Source: Halicephalobus mephisto
Lineage: Eukaryota > Nematoda > Chromadorea > Rhabditida > Panagrolaimidae
NCBI GenBank assembly: GCA_009193035.1
Contig: SWDT01000211.1
Span: forward strand, 124,001 to 188,000
DNA: 64,000 bases
Direction: 5' to 3'
The first letter of the stretch is position 1. Each line of letters starts with the position of its first letter. Below are positions 22,598-36,105 of this stretch, one piece after another. The position numbers and the translations under genes are program-made. The notes under the pieces are model-generated. The model saw nothing but the letters and a program-made list of their open reading frames with translations. It did not search any database and had not been told where the DNA came from.

Positions 22598-24101
22598 ATA
22601 ATTTCGGTTTTTATTTTATAGCTTTAATATATTTGTTGTTGCTGTTTATGACATTTATTTTTACAACAATTCCATCAGATTTCAGAATTTTTCAAAATCC
22701 TGTAAAGATTTCGAAATTTCCGAAAATCTTATGGAAGCTTCTGAAATTTTCCAGAATCCAATGAAAATTTGTTAAATATTTCAAAACCCAATAAAAAACT
22801 TTGCAGCTTATGTCTAAAACTCAGAACTATAAGTTCTTGTAAAATTCTGAAAGTCTGTACCAAGGAATTCCGCAACAATGTATATTTCTAATCTTGCCAT
22901 TCGAAGATTAGAAATAAATGTTATTATGAAATTACTTCGATATAAAACTCAAATCTTGATAAAAAAAAGTGTCAAGAACGAGTAAGGATAAAGTTGATTT
23001 TGATAGTGAGTTGTCAGAATTACCGTTTTCTTCACTATCATAAAATTCATTCGATCATCATGTGTGGGAATTCAGAAAGTCAAAAATAAATCATTCTATT
23101 AGAAAATAAGTTTTTACAAAATTGATTCGACAAAGATTTTCAAACTTCAAAAACTCTAAAACTAGTAATGGAATTGGGAAATGATTGAAGCAATCGACTT
23201 CGATCACGAATTGCCAAAATTACTGCATTTTGAATTCCCTCGATCTTTGTAAAGATTCAAAAAGTATATATTGTTTTTTAATCATAACTTTTGTTTTCAT
23301 AACAGTACAATTACATTCTACAGCCTTAATATATTCACCTTTAACATTCCGAAAGTTCACATTTTATTTTTATTATTTACATTTTTGAAGGAACAAAGTT
23401 CACCAATTCCTGCAAATCAAGATAATGCAATTGTTTTTATTGCAAAAAGCGGGTGATCGTGAACCCGTTCAACGAGAATATTAAAGGGCAGGATTTGTTA
23501 TTAACAAAAGATATAATATATAATTCAAAAGCGGCATTAAACAGCACCCGGAAATAGTGGAGAAAATAAAAAGCGGATGAAACAAGAGATTCAGAAAACA
23601 ATCCAAACATAGACTGTGTATGGCTTGACAAACGAGAAAATCTGTGGTTTCCAGATGTATATTACCTACAATCACCAACAACAAGAAAAATAATAAAACT
23701 AAAAATCCACAGAAAATGCACAACCGCAAGAAACAAGGCTTTGATCACGTCACACACAGACTTGGAGGTTTTTCATGTCAAAATATTAACGAGTTTAAGT
23801 TTAACAAAGCTATTTTGTCAGTTGATTTCATCCAATTATTCAAACTTCAAATTGCTCGTGGTAATGACTGCGTTGCGGGAAGCGGTAAGGGTCATCGTTG
23901 CCCGGGTACAGGGATGTGGATTGAAGCACGCTAAACCACGTTATTAACATTATTACAGCACAACGATTAGGGTTAATGGTAGTTAAAGTTCAATGTAAAT
24001 CATCAAAAGTTACGAAATTAGTGCCGAAAGAAGTTTTTTAGCAAAATTAGGATTTCGAGGTAGAATTAAAATTTGATTTTTTGGGATTAAGATAAAGGGT
24101 T
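22598..24101. other. Convergent intergenic region, EGF gene to TTYH
   Basis: 22680-22870 is a GAAnnTTC-type repeat array. 22960-23290 carries gaattgccaaaattactgc and gtatatattgttttttaa, related to copies at 3530-3630 and 7115-7190. The remaining ORFs are short and overlap each other on both strands. Confidence 0.45.
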
Positions 24102-27100
24102 TCAGATGAACCTGTTGCCAGTTGCAGCGGAGATACTGTTATTGCCAGAGGCAAGAGGAGCGGTGCTTCCACGTTGCCAGGTTGAATCTAGAAGTGGTGT
24201 AGTTTGGCTGTTTTGTTGATTCAAAACATTTGTAGCAGAGGTCGTTCCAGTAGAAGGATCATGCCTAAAAATTACAGTTAAAACCTATAGGTCACAAACG
24301 TTAAGGAAATCAACAGCAAGCAACCTCATCGGGGAGACACAACATTGAAAAAATCAAATTTCAGCAATGAAATATAAAACAACGAAAATATAAAAGACAG
24401 GAATATATAGAAATTATCGCTAAGCCCCCAAACACCTACGTGAGCTGGGTTCTATGATTGAATACATGGGTTCCATAAATTTCAGCCGGAATTATGGTGT
24501 CCTGTTGGCGAGTGAAGAAAGGGTCATCTTCGCCGACTTCAATGTAGTCAGAAGGACTGAAAGCAACAAAGTTACAAACACGATTAATACGAGTACTTTG
24601 ACTCTGATAAAACTAACAGTCTATTGAACATGTACCACGTCCGAGAAACCACAATCAGAAGGATAAACATGAAAATCCCAAGGAAGAAAGTACATGACAG
24701 CATGATAATGCTGCCGATTCTGAAACGTTTCAATCATGAAGGATAATTCTGAAGGAGACCTACATGGCATCGTGACAGATCCCTTTGTGAACGTCAGCAA
24801 TGTCATCATGCATAGAATAACATGATAATGAAGATTCTATAGCTCCGATCTTTTTATAGGAGTCCGTAACATCATCAGAAATCTTCTGAACAGCAGCCGT
24901 GACTTCAGCAGAATTGTTGAATAGTGCGTTTAACAAGGTGACGAGCTTAGCGTCACCAGCTTGGATCTCAGTGAAGCGTTTGGTCATATCAGCAAGAGGG
25001 ATCTCTGGGGGAACAGATTTGTGTTCCTCTGTGACTTTACATGATTTGTAGAACAAATAAGCCTTATAGAAATCGGGTCTCAGATGGCTTCTAATAAATT
25101 CCTCATTAGAAGCACAGAGGTCAGCATGAGCAATCGTGATGGGAACAATGATAGCAATCAGAGCCCAAGTGACGATGAATGTGACGATCCCGAGAGCACT
25201 AAAAGTAATAGATCCCTTTCTCGATCTCCAGCAGAAGGAAATGACCCCGACAAAGAGGACAACGATAATGATCGAAGGAAGGATTACGTAAAAGGTCCAT
25301 CTGAAAATTTATCCATTATTAAAATTTGTTTAATCCCTCATCCATCTTCTTTCGACAAAACCTCAGCCAATTGGTCCCAATTTAATTGACAATCTATTAG
25401 AGGAACCCCGCGGGTTCCCGGAAACAAGCTCGAATTTGCAGTTTAGCTTCATTCAACTCAACAAAGCTCTTATTTTGTGTTGTTCTTTTCCTTAAACTCA
25501 ATTTAAAAGAACTGTGAAAAACATCCATCTTTAACATTGTCAAGTTATTCCGGCTAACTAAAAATCCTTAATTGGAGCCAGAACTCTTGATTCGAGCTTT
25601 CAAAGCAATTTCAAACTGATTTTGAATTGAATTCGACTTTGAAGATTAAATCATTTGAATTCAGAAGGCAAAAATAGTCAAACTGGAAACCATGAAAGTT
25701 TCAATTCGAGAATCAAACGATTCAGAATTCAAATAAAATTGTTTATGCTTCAAAAATCGAAATATTCAATTTCAAACTGAATTCTTTTAAATTTGAAAAT
25801 CAAGAGGTTCAAATTCAAATTAAATCAATTTGAGTGAAAATCCAAAGGTTTTGAGAAATCAATAGTTCTAAATGGAACCATATGTAATACAAGAAACAAA
25901 TCTTTCTTAATGGGAATCCCCATTAAGAGTCAATGTTACTTTTCCGTCGGAAACATCTTCAGAACTCAGCCTAAGTGCTCATTACTCCATGAAAAGATTT
26001 CTTTGAGATTTTGCCGACAAAAAAGGATATAGGTTGCGTTTTCTTAGGAAATGAATGTTTGTCTACCATAAGAGTCAGCATAATGTATTGAAATAAAACC
26101 CCCAAAACAGAAATCTGGATAAACCCCACATGTTGCCTGTTTCTCTCTGATTGGTATGCAAATTCGGTTTCTTTTGTTTCCTCAACTCCGAAGAAATGTC
26201 ATCTCTTCGACATTTGTTTGAGGGCAATAAATGGCCAAGTCCCCGAACAGCTTTGTTTAATATCGAACCGAGAAAACGAAATAACTGTTTATCCCCAGCA
26301 TTTGGCTAGCTATGCCAAATCGTTTGAAACCAGCTGGCCAATTGTATCGTTAGGCATTTTTCGATGACGGAAAAACTGACCTGTCAAATTCAAATCGGTC
26401 TGTGTAAAGTTTTGCTTTTTCAACTTTCTTAATGTCGCCGAGAGTAATGTTAATGCGGTTCAGCGAGGCTTTGATCTCATCCACTTTGTCGCTGACCGAA
26501 GTGAGTTCGGCGTCCACTTCATCAAGAATCTGAAAAGAGTGTTCATTCGGAAGCCCTCAATCGGATTGCAGCATTTCAGAGTTGCAAAGTAAAAGAGCTT
26601 ACAGTTTTGTTAATATTCTGAGTTTCTCGAGTCTTTTGGTCGATCAGCTTAACGAGGTCGTCGACATGTTGAGTAGCACTTTCCTGAGATCTACTCAGGA
26701 AATCCCATTGAGTCGAAGCGAGTTTAAGATTCCGATGAACATCATCGAGTCCATTAACGGTCTTCCCGACACTTCTATTTATCCTTTCATTTCCATAAAG
26801 ACATCCACCAAGAAGAGCAAAGCACACCACACTTAAGATAAATAAAGCAAGAGTCAAATTTCGGATACTTTTTCTTGATCTTTGATTATTTTCCTTGTTT
26901 CTACAGCATTGGCAGATCCATGTTATCGTGATAATCAATAACAGTAACAGTCCAACTAATCCGGCAATGATAGCAAAAATCGCCAAGGACTAAAATTGGG
27001 TTTATTTTTAACCATTTTTCCAATTTTAAAGAAATTTTTCAATTGTAACAAGTCTTTTGTCAACAAAGTCCTTCATGCGGGTGGCACAATTGGACACTCG

Positions 27101-27423
27101 GGAGATGTTGTGAATATTAAATTACTCAATTTCCGTGGCGAAAAAGCTTCTTCCAAAAACTTTGAGATAAAAGAAACTTTGCGCAGGTCAAGCAAACAAA
27201 ATCTTACGCACGACTTTTTGAATGAAACGGACTTGTTTTAAAAGAATCAAAAATGGTAAGAACACTCGAATTACAAAGTGTCAATACCATCTCCAAGAAT
27301 ATAAGGATTTACCTGAGCATAGTCGCTGGAGACATCGTAGTTGAAAGTACTCAGAGTTCGACGAAATCGGAAATTTAAATGAGGAATTCGGTGGATGAGA
27401 TCTATTAGTTTATCGAGGAACAT
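24102..27423 (-). CDS. ttyh-1: Tweety-family (TTYH) membrane protein
   Basis: Seven exons: 27313-27423, 26603-26989, 26381-26529, 24764-25300, 24618-24719, 24440-24556 and 24102-24264, giving 521 residues, in the family size range. Tweety proteins are five-pass plasma-membrane proteins first proposed as large-conductance chloride channels and later as lipid-interacting or volume-related proteins. Visible: the N-terminus FLDKLIDLIHRIPHLNFRF (human VHLLHQLPRADFQLR), TM1, TM2 followed by GGCLYGNERIN (family YGNxE), a long helical extracellular region, FDRWTFYVILP before TM3, TM4, ADLCASNEEFI (human SDFCSNPDPY), paired cysteines YKSC and CYSMHDDIADVHKGIC, then TM5 and the acidic tail PSDYIEVGEDDPF (human PPSDDYDDTDDDDPF). 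The ATG follows an acceptor by 6 nt. Confidence 0.93.
25301..26380 (-). other. Large TTYH intron
   Basis: A 1080-nt intron in a gene whose other introns are mostly about 50-350 nt. 25575-25860 is the aattcaaattcgaac low-complexity family. The rest shows no reading frame; regulatory content is possible. Confidence 0.5.
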
Positions 27424-28059
27424 AGTTTCCTGTAAAAAACTACTATATCAGTCTCGAATGTTTGAGATTTGACAGATAAAACCCTGGTACAGAAAGAAAA
27501 ACGGACGCGGACTGAAAGAGATCGATCGTTTTTCGCGGTTCAAATACTTTGAAAAAAAATTGTTTTTACAATGCCGGAAATCTTCCCGATGAATTATACA
27601 ATTTTTAAAAATTTAGAAAGTTAATCTGGAAATAAAAATCTACTTAGTTGTTGACTATTTCACAACTACAAGTAATCGATAAAAGAACAGTCATTGCTGT
27701 TTTCTGAATTTGATATTATCAAAGGAAAGTCGGGCCAGAAAGAGAGATACAAAATGTTCACTTGATCTAGAATGATGTAACAAATCAACCGAAAGATAAT
27801 GACATCGTTTGAAGCAATTTGATAACCTATCGACTATTTACAAATCACATTGATTCACAAATACTCCCGTTTAGTTGGGTAAGTAGAGAAACACGAGCAA
27901 GTTTGGCGGGCCATACTTCTTTGTTCGTTCGGATGATAAACAAGGAAGAATGGCCACACGACTGACAGGTAAGAAGCAGTCATTGCCCGACCAGGCAAAG
28001 GACAATGGAAGAAAACGGCGCCAAATCGATCTCAGGCCAAAATATAAACTATTCCGTTT

Positions 28060-28445
28060 ATCAAAGTTGATGGTCAGAGTTCGAGGTCGGGGTCTGAACC
28101 TTTCGCGTTGAGATACAACTCATAGACTTTTTCAGAAAGGTACTCAGTTTTACCCAAGTTAATGGTCAAACCCGAAATCTAAACTTTTGTGTTAAAACAT
28201 AAAAGTAGTAGTATTTTACTTTTTCAAAAAATTGACTTTGGGAAGAATTCAATGTTTCCTAATTTTATTGGGAAATTTGTTTACTACTTTCCATTATTTA
28301 TTACTTTTTATGGTTTATAAGGTCTTCAGAGTTATATTGATTGACTTCAATTACTTTTACTGTTTGAAAAAGGAGTTAAGTTTCTTCAAAGTCAGTTCTT
28401 TAGAAAGAAAAAATTCGAGAACTTTGTCTTAGCACGAAAATTGTA
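28060..28445. mobile_element. MITE-like element, copy B
   Basis: Matches copy A (16300-16630) in the same orientation along about 290 nt from caagttaatggtcaaacc to gagaactttgtcttagca. Immediately before it, 28065-28150 repeats the left end once more (agttgatggtcagagttcga ... acctttcgcgttgagatac), so the left terminus appears duplicated. It lies in the upstream region of TTYH. Confidence 0.6.
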
Positions 28446-29989
28446 GAATTAAAAATTTAATCAATAACCTTGGTGAAGTTTTTTAAAAAACCAGATTGTA
28501 CTTTAACACGGAAATTCCATCTCGACCATTAAATTTAATAAAACGAAGTGTTGATCTCTTAAGATAACATCGTTCTTATAACAAACAACATTTTATACGT
28601 TTTAATGTAAAAAGATTTGCAAAATCATATTGAAAGTGTTTTTTACACCTGGGGTTTTGAATAAATAAAAAAATTAAAGGTGGAAAATCCAGAAAAATTA
28701 TGCAGTGTCACGCGTACAGCATTATTGTTCCGTCTGAATAAAAAGAAACTCGGACATTGGATGAATAACAAGGAAAATTTTAAAATTTCTAGTTTAAATT
28801 GATAGGAAATACAATAAAAAGAATCGGATGCCGACAAAAAGAATTAATTCGCGGAAAATAAGAGAATCAGTTTTCGCCTCTAGCATCTCGGATAAAGCAA
28901 AAACGACCGAAAATAAGACAAATTGCTCTTCTCATGAAGAACAGATTTGCCGCCCTATCCATTGGGACCAAAAAGCAACTCAAAGAATGATCTTTTTGTC
29001 ATTGAATACACTGTTATTTTGAGTAAATTCTTTCCAAGAGCGTTCCAAGGAAGAACTGCTGGGAAAAACTGAGCGAAAAGCTAGAAGGAGGGGCGCGATA
29101 ATTGTCAACGCGGCCGCGTCCATCCTTGGAGTATTTTTGGGCTTTTCTGGCAAACGATTCCCAATGAGGTTTAACGGACAAAACACAAGCACACCAAATG
29201 GATTGACGGTCGAGAGCGCGCGAGACATTCAAGCTTGTGTACTGGATATTCGGAATGAGTGACGAACTGAAGAACACACCGATGCAGAAATGAGCCTGAC
29301 AGGACACAGATATGAAAGATGGACAGAAGCTGTTGTTTCTTCAAGTGGGTAAATTAGAGGGTCATTCAATCAGGCTATTTTACCAAAGATGAGATCATTG
29401 AAAAGAAATTTATAAAAACCAGCTTAATATCCCTTAATCCCATTTGTACTTTTCAGAAATTACTGGAAATCCCATAAACTTGTTCTTTTCGAAGTTCATG
29501 TGACAGTACAGCAAGAATAACCAGGTGACTATATGGATATAAATTTAAAAAGTAGAAATTCTCAGTGAAAAACGAGCTTTCCTGAAACTAATTGGCAGCT
29601 TGTTTTCGTTGCTTGGTCAGTTCCTCTGCAAATAAATTCCAAACAGACAAATTTAAAGAGAGAGTTGCATGTCCAGAAATTTCCTGGTCGTCAATCAAAC
29701 TCCCCTGTCCTCCACTTCAAAAAGACCCCTCACCGATGGACCTTCAATCTGCCAGTGTTCGTTTCATGCGTACAATGGCAGAAAGAATCCCATTAACTGA
29801 AAATGACAGCGAGTCAAGCAGAAACAATATGGAAAATCCATACGAGTTCAACTTACTCAAAAACAGGAAAGGCCTAAGGGTAAAATAGCGTTGAAAATAA
29901 TCTATGACAGGAAAAACTGTCAAAAATGATGGGTAAAATGCTTTTATAGAGAAAATAAAATATATTTGAAACTTTGTGGAATTCAAAAA

Positions 29990-30184
29990 ATGATAGAAAA
30001 TATTATTTTAAAGCTGTGGACGATTATTTTTCTCATATTTTGTTTTCAAATAGAAAGACAAAGGGGAGTCCACGGAAAAAACGAAATAAACGATACCCTT
30101 GTTAAGAAATATACATCTGATGTAAAATTTAAAAAATCTTTCCTACTACCTTTGAAGTCATTTCCTGGCATGACTCAGACAAAG
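29990..30184 (+). CDS. Candidate exon of a small secreted protein
   Basis: A 65-codon frame starts with a strongly hydrophobic leader (LWTIIFLIFCFQI), continues with a basic and charged segment and ends ...PGMTQTK at a good donor (AAAG before GTGAGT). The following acceptor candidate falls inside a repeat array and gives only 14 more codons, so the gene structure is unresolved. No homology is recognised. Confidence 0.3.
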
Positions 30185-30224
30185 GTGAGTGTTATTTTTA
30201 TAACAAGATTAGAATTGCATAAAG

Positions 30225-30520
30225 GTTTCTATAATATTTCAGAACCCAATGGATTCAGAGTCTCAAAAATCTTATAGAAGCTCCTAAAATCTTTAAAATG
30301 TTTGTAGATATTTTTAGCTTTTTAGAATTTCATAAGAAATTTCAAAATCCAGTAGAAGATTCTAAAATTCTTTAAAATCTTATAAAAACTTCTAAAATCT
30401 TCTAGAATTTCATAGACATTTTTGGAATTCTTTAAAATTTCTAGAAACTTCGGAACTCATCAGAAGATCCTGAAACTTTCGAGAACCTTGGGAAAACTTT
30501 AAAACTATCTGAAACCTAAA
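30225..30520. repeat. Dispersed GAAnnTTC / TTCTAGAA-type array
   Basis: Imperfect modules of roughly 25-33 nt such as cttctaaaatcttctagaat, ttttggaattctttaaaatt and gaactcatcagaagatcctg. Same family as arrays near 5920, 14480, 17985, 18770, 20370, 22680, 33110, 34740, 40650 and 54590. Confidence 0.55.
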
Positions 30521-31146
30521 GCTCCAGAAATTTACTAAAGTTCGCCTCGAAACAATTTTGTAATAATACTTACTCTTGTTTTCTATAATAGTATAATTTA
30601 TTTTAAAAATATTAAGAGTCTCTTCGCCGATACCTTTCGGGGGAACACATTCAACGTTTGCGTCAGACGATGCCCGATCGTTGAAACGAAGGTCAAACGA
30701 AAGGACGAATCAGGGAAACATTCATGCTTTCCTGAACAGTGGACAACGAGAAAGCTGTGAAAGTGAACGCCTTTCAGACCATTCCGCACTCCTTTCGCAC
30801 CCATACGCCCTTGTTCTGGTCTTGAGTGTTAAGACCTTCCAGGACAGTAATCAACTCACAGTCACGTGTCTATCAAATTGGTGAGAATATAATTTTTCTA
30901 ATTTTCTCCTGTCTCGTGCCTACTTTATAAAACAGTTCATAATCCTTCTCTTTCTCGCGTGTATCACGATATAATATTGAATAAAGACTTGAATCACATG
31001 CAAACCAGGAAATCAACGAATAACGCAAAGAGCTAGCCCATGACGCTAAAAATAGTTCGATTGCTTGATGATTCAGTCCTGGGAATTAAAATTGGTTTTA
31101 TTGACACGTTTTGGAGATTGGCAAGAACTAAAGAATGGCAGAAAAG

Positions 31147-32682
31147 TTATTGGGACTTCGTTTTTGATGCATCTTGTTCACTTAATTGAACTCGCCGCAA
31201 TAACAGAAGTGGAATTGTGAATAGAACAGCTCCTAGAGTGTAGCAGGTCTTGGGCCCGAGTAGCCAGAAGGCTGAAAGAGAACAAATGAGTTCAAGATTC
31301 AATTAGTCGGGCAATTCCCAGAACAGTCGTTGTTCTAAGTTGACCCGTAAAAACAACTTACTCAATGAACCAAAAATAGGCCCTCCAGCCCTAGAAAGGG
31401 CTCCAAGGCTTCTAAATATGCCCATGGTGGCTCCTTTTTCGGATTCTGGAGATAATTGAGAGACCAATGTCGTCAGACAAGGAACGACTATTCCTGAGGC
31501 AATGGAATACAAACACAACCCTAGGTAAAAGATCCATTGAGTAAAAGCCAAGGAAATAATAAAATAAGCAGGAATCAACATGGTCATCCCAATGAAGGCC
31601 ATTTTGTGGTGTTTATCGGGTTTAATCCTTCTGACATAACCACCTTGGACGAAGATCATAAGTAAGCCGACGAACAAATACATTCTGCCCTGTTGCATAC
31701 TATTATACTGGAATCGGATATGGGTGTAGAAAGATAAAGTAAATTCTAATCCCGAATACAGAAATAAATAAATAAAGTAAATAAATCCGTAAGATTGCAT
31801 CTTGGATAAAGCCGACGAATTTAAAGAACTCTGGACAAGAGAAAAACTGAAGAGGGATTTTGGAGATATGTAACTATAGGCCGATGAAAATACACCAGAA
31901 GATGGATTAATTTTCTTATTTAAGCTTTCTGGCAAAAGTCCGATTATGAGAAGGATTTCAATAACTGTCAGAATCATCGCAAATCTTGGAGGATTGATCA
32001 CTGCATCAACAGCAAATTTAGCGGCATTGGCTGAGAAATAAGCTCCAATCATAGGACCCAGAATAAAGGCGATACTGAAGGCAATTCCGACAAATGCCAT
32101 TCCTCGACCTCGTTGTTCATTTGGGTAAAAATCACTAACGATAGCAATTGCAATAGAAACACTCGCTTTGGAGAATCCTCCAACGATTCTGGAAATAACA
32201 AATAACCAAAACGTAGTTGAAATGGACCATAACTGTAATTTACAATTTTAATTAGATTAATTATTGTGAACTTACATAATAGGAAAAAAGCGAACCAATT
32301 ACAGAAAGCAATAATAATGGTTTCCTTCCATAAATGTCCGACAAGGCCCCAAGAACGGGGGAGGACACGTACTGTAGCAAGCTGAACAAAGATCCTAGAA
32401 TTCCTCCAAGGAAAACATTATTGTATCGTGCTAAATCTGGGACACCAATAGCGGACTCAAATAATTTTACTGCAGATTCGAATTTTATATACAATTCATC
32501 CTAAAATTAAAAATAACTTTTAAGAACGAAATAATCAATCATACTTTTGGGGCAGCTCTAGCATATCCTTCTAGAATATTCGGAAATAGAGGCAAAATAC
32601 AAGTAAAAGCTATCAAATCAATAGTCAGAATAAAAATCAGAGAGTTTAAATTTTTATTTACATTGAATTTTGTTTCTTCCAT
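31147..32682 (-). CDS. Major facilitator transporter, MFSD10 (TETRAN)-like
   Basis: Four exons: 32545-32682, 32276-32500, 31362-32232 and 31147-31271, giving 452 residues, close to human MFSD10 (about 455). MFSD10 is a 12-span carrier related to bacterial tetracycline exporters and reported to move organic anions. Visible: short cytoplasmic N-terminus, TM1 (LIFILTIDLIAFTCILPLF), an acidic loop, MFS motif A GALSDIYGRKPLLL between TM2 and TM3, ISRIVGGFSKASVSIAIAI in TM4, FYPNEQRGRGMAFVG, and the second-half signature LYSIASGIVVPCLTTLVS with SEKGATMGIFRSLGALSRA before TM11. Spacing and signatures point to MFSD10 or the neighbouring MFSD9 group; substrate is not deducible. The start is the first ATG of an exon with in-frame hydrophobic continuation. 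Confidence 0.85.
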
Positions 32683-35600
32683 ATTGTAAGAGGAAATTTC
32701 TCAAATGTGAATGACTCCGCAATCAAAATATAAAACTTTTTTAAGTTTTTTTTCACGTCGAATAGAAAAACGACAGCGAAAGATCCGGAATCAATGGAAA
32801 TCCACCAGGCGATCGCGACTCAAGAAATGTCCATCGTTGTCTGCGCAACTGGAGAAAACGTTTTCCATGTGCAAAAGAAGAAAAAGACAAAACTGGACCT
32901 GCGAGCGGTGACAACTCATATGATGAAAGACGACGAACGGCCAGGAGAGCAAACATCCGACTTTGCTTATGTGAACTTCAAGGTAGCATTTTATATGTTT
33001 TTTATCCATTTTCCTGTGCGTTGAAAATTTTCGAACACATTAAAATTGTGAACATATTAAACAAAAAATCATACTATTGTGAATATTAGAAATAAATGTT
33101 ATTATGGAATTCTCTCAACATCAATTTCTAAGATTTTCTAGAAACTCTTAAAACCTCCAATTTCATATTTTGAATAAAAATCATTATTACAAAATTTTTA
33201 AAAATATTGTCAAGAAATCATCTTGACATGAATTTCTTAAACTTCCTGAAAAATTTTAAAACGCAAGGATTCTGTAATTTCCTATTATGTTCTAAAAACT
33301 TTTGAAAATTCCCTGGGATTCTGGAAGGCTTTATAAGCCTCCTAAAAGTTTGAGAGGTCTCAGAAATCCCACAAAATTCAAATAAATTAAATAATAAATA
33401 CCTATTAACGCATGAAGGGTCAAGAAGGTCACAAACCTACTTCAATATCTTACAGTACTTCCCAAGAATCAATAAATTTACTTATCAAGTTATCGTAAAT
33501 TTGAACCCTCTTAATGCCCTGGGAAATGCAATTTTTAAAAATTGTTTCATTTTTCTTCAAAATGGTCTCCAGGGATTTATGCCGCGCGTTTATTTCCAAA
33601 AACGTCAATTCGGCATTCTGTTCGTTTTGTTTCCTCTGGGTACTTTTTGGAAGGAAAGAATAATCGGAAGAAGCTCATGTCTGTCTAGTTGGAGTATTTC
33701 CGTTTAGCCAATTTCCTGTAATTTCAAAGGTTGACTTATTTGAGGCAATACTAGTCTATTTTAGACCAGTTAACGAACAAATGCGGCTTTTCTTTGTCTC
33801 ATTTTGCAATTGCTGGTCCTCTTACCAAGTCGGCTATTGAATTCGTCGTTGCATGTTTCCTTGAGGCACTTTACAGCGTTCGTATTCCCCCAAAAGTCGG
33901 AGGATCAGATGTTGTTCATGCAATCCATTTTTAAACTATTTTCTTTCTTTTGATGGTTGATTGATTTGTCAACTCCTTTAACTTCCTTCAAAGGTCATCG
34001 ACAAATTGCGAACGCGCCAAAAAAGTCCTTGTCCCATTGAGTGCTCTAGGTTAGACTGTTTGCTAATTTAATTAATGGATTTTTCATAATTAGAGTCTTT
34101 GAATCGATTTGGGAGTAACTCAGATTCGAAAATCAAGAGATTTCGAACTTGAATCCATTTCAAACTGATTCAAATTCGAAAGTCTTTGAGATGTGGAATT
34201 TCAATCAATTTTGAACCAAATTCGGAAATTTTTGAAATTTTGAATTTCGATGAAATTTAAGTCGATTTTTAACTAATTTAAACTCGGAAATTAAGAAATT
34301 TTGAGTTTTAATGGAAAGTCGAGTTTAAAACTCAGGAATTTTAATTATAATCAATGACTAATCTATCTACAGCTAGACTGAACACTGTGAATCACTTCGA
34401 TCTTTGAGCCAGTTAAAATTTCATTGACCAAATTCTTCCAGAATCTTGAACCAAACACTCCTTTTTCGGTTCGGCTGAGATATACGTGCATATATTTGCA
34501 ATTGGCCAGTAAGAAAACCGCGCAATGGTCAGGGGAACACTGCCGTTAAAACACGGACGTGTCGCGATCTGCCTCTGAGCATTGAATTTGTACAAATTTG
34601 TTTGTCGTCTCCTTCGAGACAGAGAAACCACCTCCACTTCATTCCTTTCCTCATTTGGTTTCAACTTTCCATCATAACTTGTGAATATTCGGTTCTTCAC
34701 TCTACTTTGAAAAAACTTGTTTTATTCCATAAACAAGGATTTTGTGAAAACTTTTTGAACCGTCCAGAACTCATTTGAAAGTTCTGAAACCTTCTGAAAT
34801 CTCTTGAAAGTCTTTGGCATATTCTAGAATGTAGTGGGAATTTTTAAAATTATTATTTAAAACTTTAGATTATGAAAATTTTTACAAAATTCGTGTCGGA
34901 AGAATTTCAAAACAACACCCATCTCTGGTTTTCAAAATTGCAAAATTAGGATTTTATGAAAGCTTATGGAGTTTTTCAGAACCTCATGGAGATTTTTAGT
35001 CTTTTAGACTCTAATAGAAATTTCTAACAAATTTTTGAAATTAAGAATTTTTAAATTTTTAAATTTTCTAAGATTTTCAAAATTCGTGTCAAGAAAATTT
35101 TGTAATAATTATATGTATTATTTATAATTATGAAATTTTGAAATCCACATCTGAAACTTTGAGTTCAGGAAATGTTTGGAAAGTTGTAGAAATTCATGTT
35201 AGAACAATTTCGTAACAATACTTATCTCTGATTTTTATAAGATTAGGATGTTTTATTGGGCCAATTGAGAGCAACTGATCCGAACCTTGCCGACTTATTT
35301 AATACTGAAATGGCCAAAAACACGCAATGATTGATACGTGTTCCGCTAAAGCCGGCCTCGGGGGACCAGTCAGACCCAGCGATGGTGTCATTGCTTATCT
35401 ATCGACCATTGAACGATGATTGCCTGCATTCTTCCGTGAATTGTCTAAAATTTTCCGGATTTTTTTTCCACGTTAAAACCATATTTTTTCATGATCGAAC
35501 TTGACTTTTGTTTTCATTGGGCTGTAGAATTGTTTACCGAGCGTGTGATCTTTCTATTCCGCTAAATCTAAGATTGAGGCTTGTGTCCACTTACGGAGAT

Positions 35601-36105
35601 CGAAGATGGTGGGGAAGAAATAGCACATTGCCCGATTTCTTCTTTATATGCTAATGGATTATCGGGCTTTTGCCATTACTTATTTATCCTTTATGACTGC
35701 CCAAGTACCCAACAAATGGTTTTTTTCGATGAAGATGCTAGTGTTCGTTTTTCTTTTCGTGAACTTTTTAAATTTAGAAAAAGATTAAGTAACATTTTGT
35801 GTACTTTCATGAGAGTTAAGAGTAAGTTCGACAAACAAAATTCGGTTTTACGTAATTATCAAGTCATCGTGGAAACTTTTGAACTTTATTTTCATAAATT
35901 AATTATTGAATGTTTTCTATTTTAATTATTATTTTTCCTGTGAATTGAAACAAGAATGTTTAACTTTCTTTTTATATATCAGTTACTGAATATTTCAGGT
36001 TCTGATTATTATTCGTTCTCACACATTGAGAGAAAATAAGCCATCAATCAATTAGTTCACGTTTATTTGATATAAAATGTCTATAAAGAGAAATCGAGAA
36101 TCAGA
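32683..36105. other. Divergent intergenic region, MFSD10-like to ANKS1
   Basis: 3.4 kb with repeat arrays of the GAAnnTTC type (33110-33370, 34740-35215) and the aattcgaaa type (34080-34350). A plus-strand frame at 32794-33024 ends at a donor-like site, but I find no partner exon. Frames at 34413-34700 (minus) and 35581-35925 (plus) have no domain, signal peptide or splice context and are not annotated as genes. Confidence 0.4.

Larger units (their letters stand above)
27424..31146. other. Upstream of TTYH and 3' of MFSD10-like gene
   Basis: Apart from the MITE-like copy and the candidate exon at 29990, I see no gene. A less AT-rich block at 29080-29310 (with gcgcgataattg and gcggccgcg) and another at 30640-30880 have no long frame and may be regulatory. 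30225-30520 is a dense GAAnnTTC-type array including an exact TTCTAGAA. Confidence 0.4.

Noticed and set aside
32711..33024. Plus-strand frames next to the MFSD10-like gene, one ending at a donor-like site
   Set aside because: Looked mildly coding, but no partner exon or homology could be found.
34413..34700. 95-codon minus-strand ORF
   Set aside because: No recognisable domain and no splice or leader context; lies among repeat arrays.
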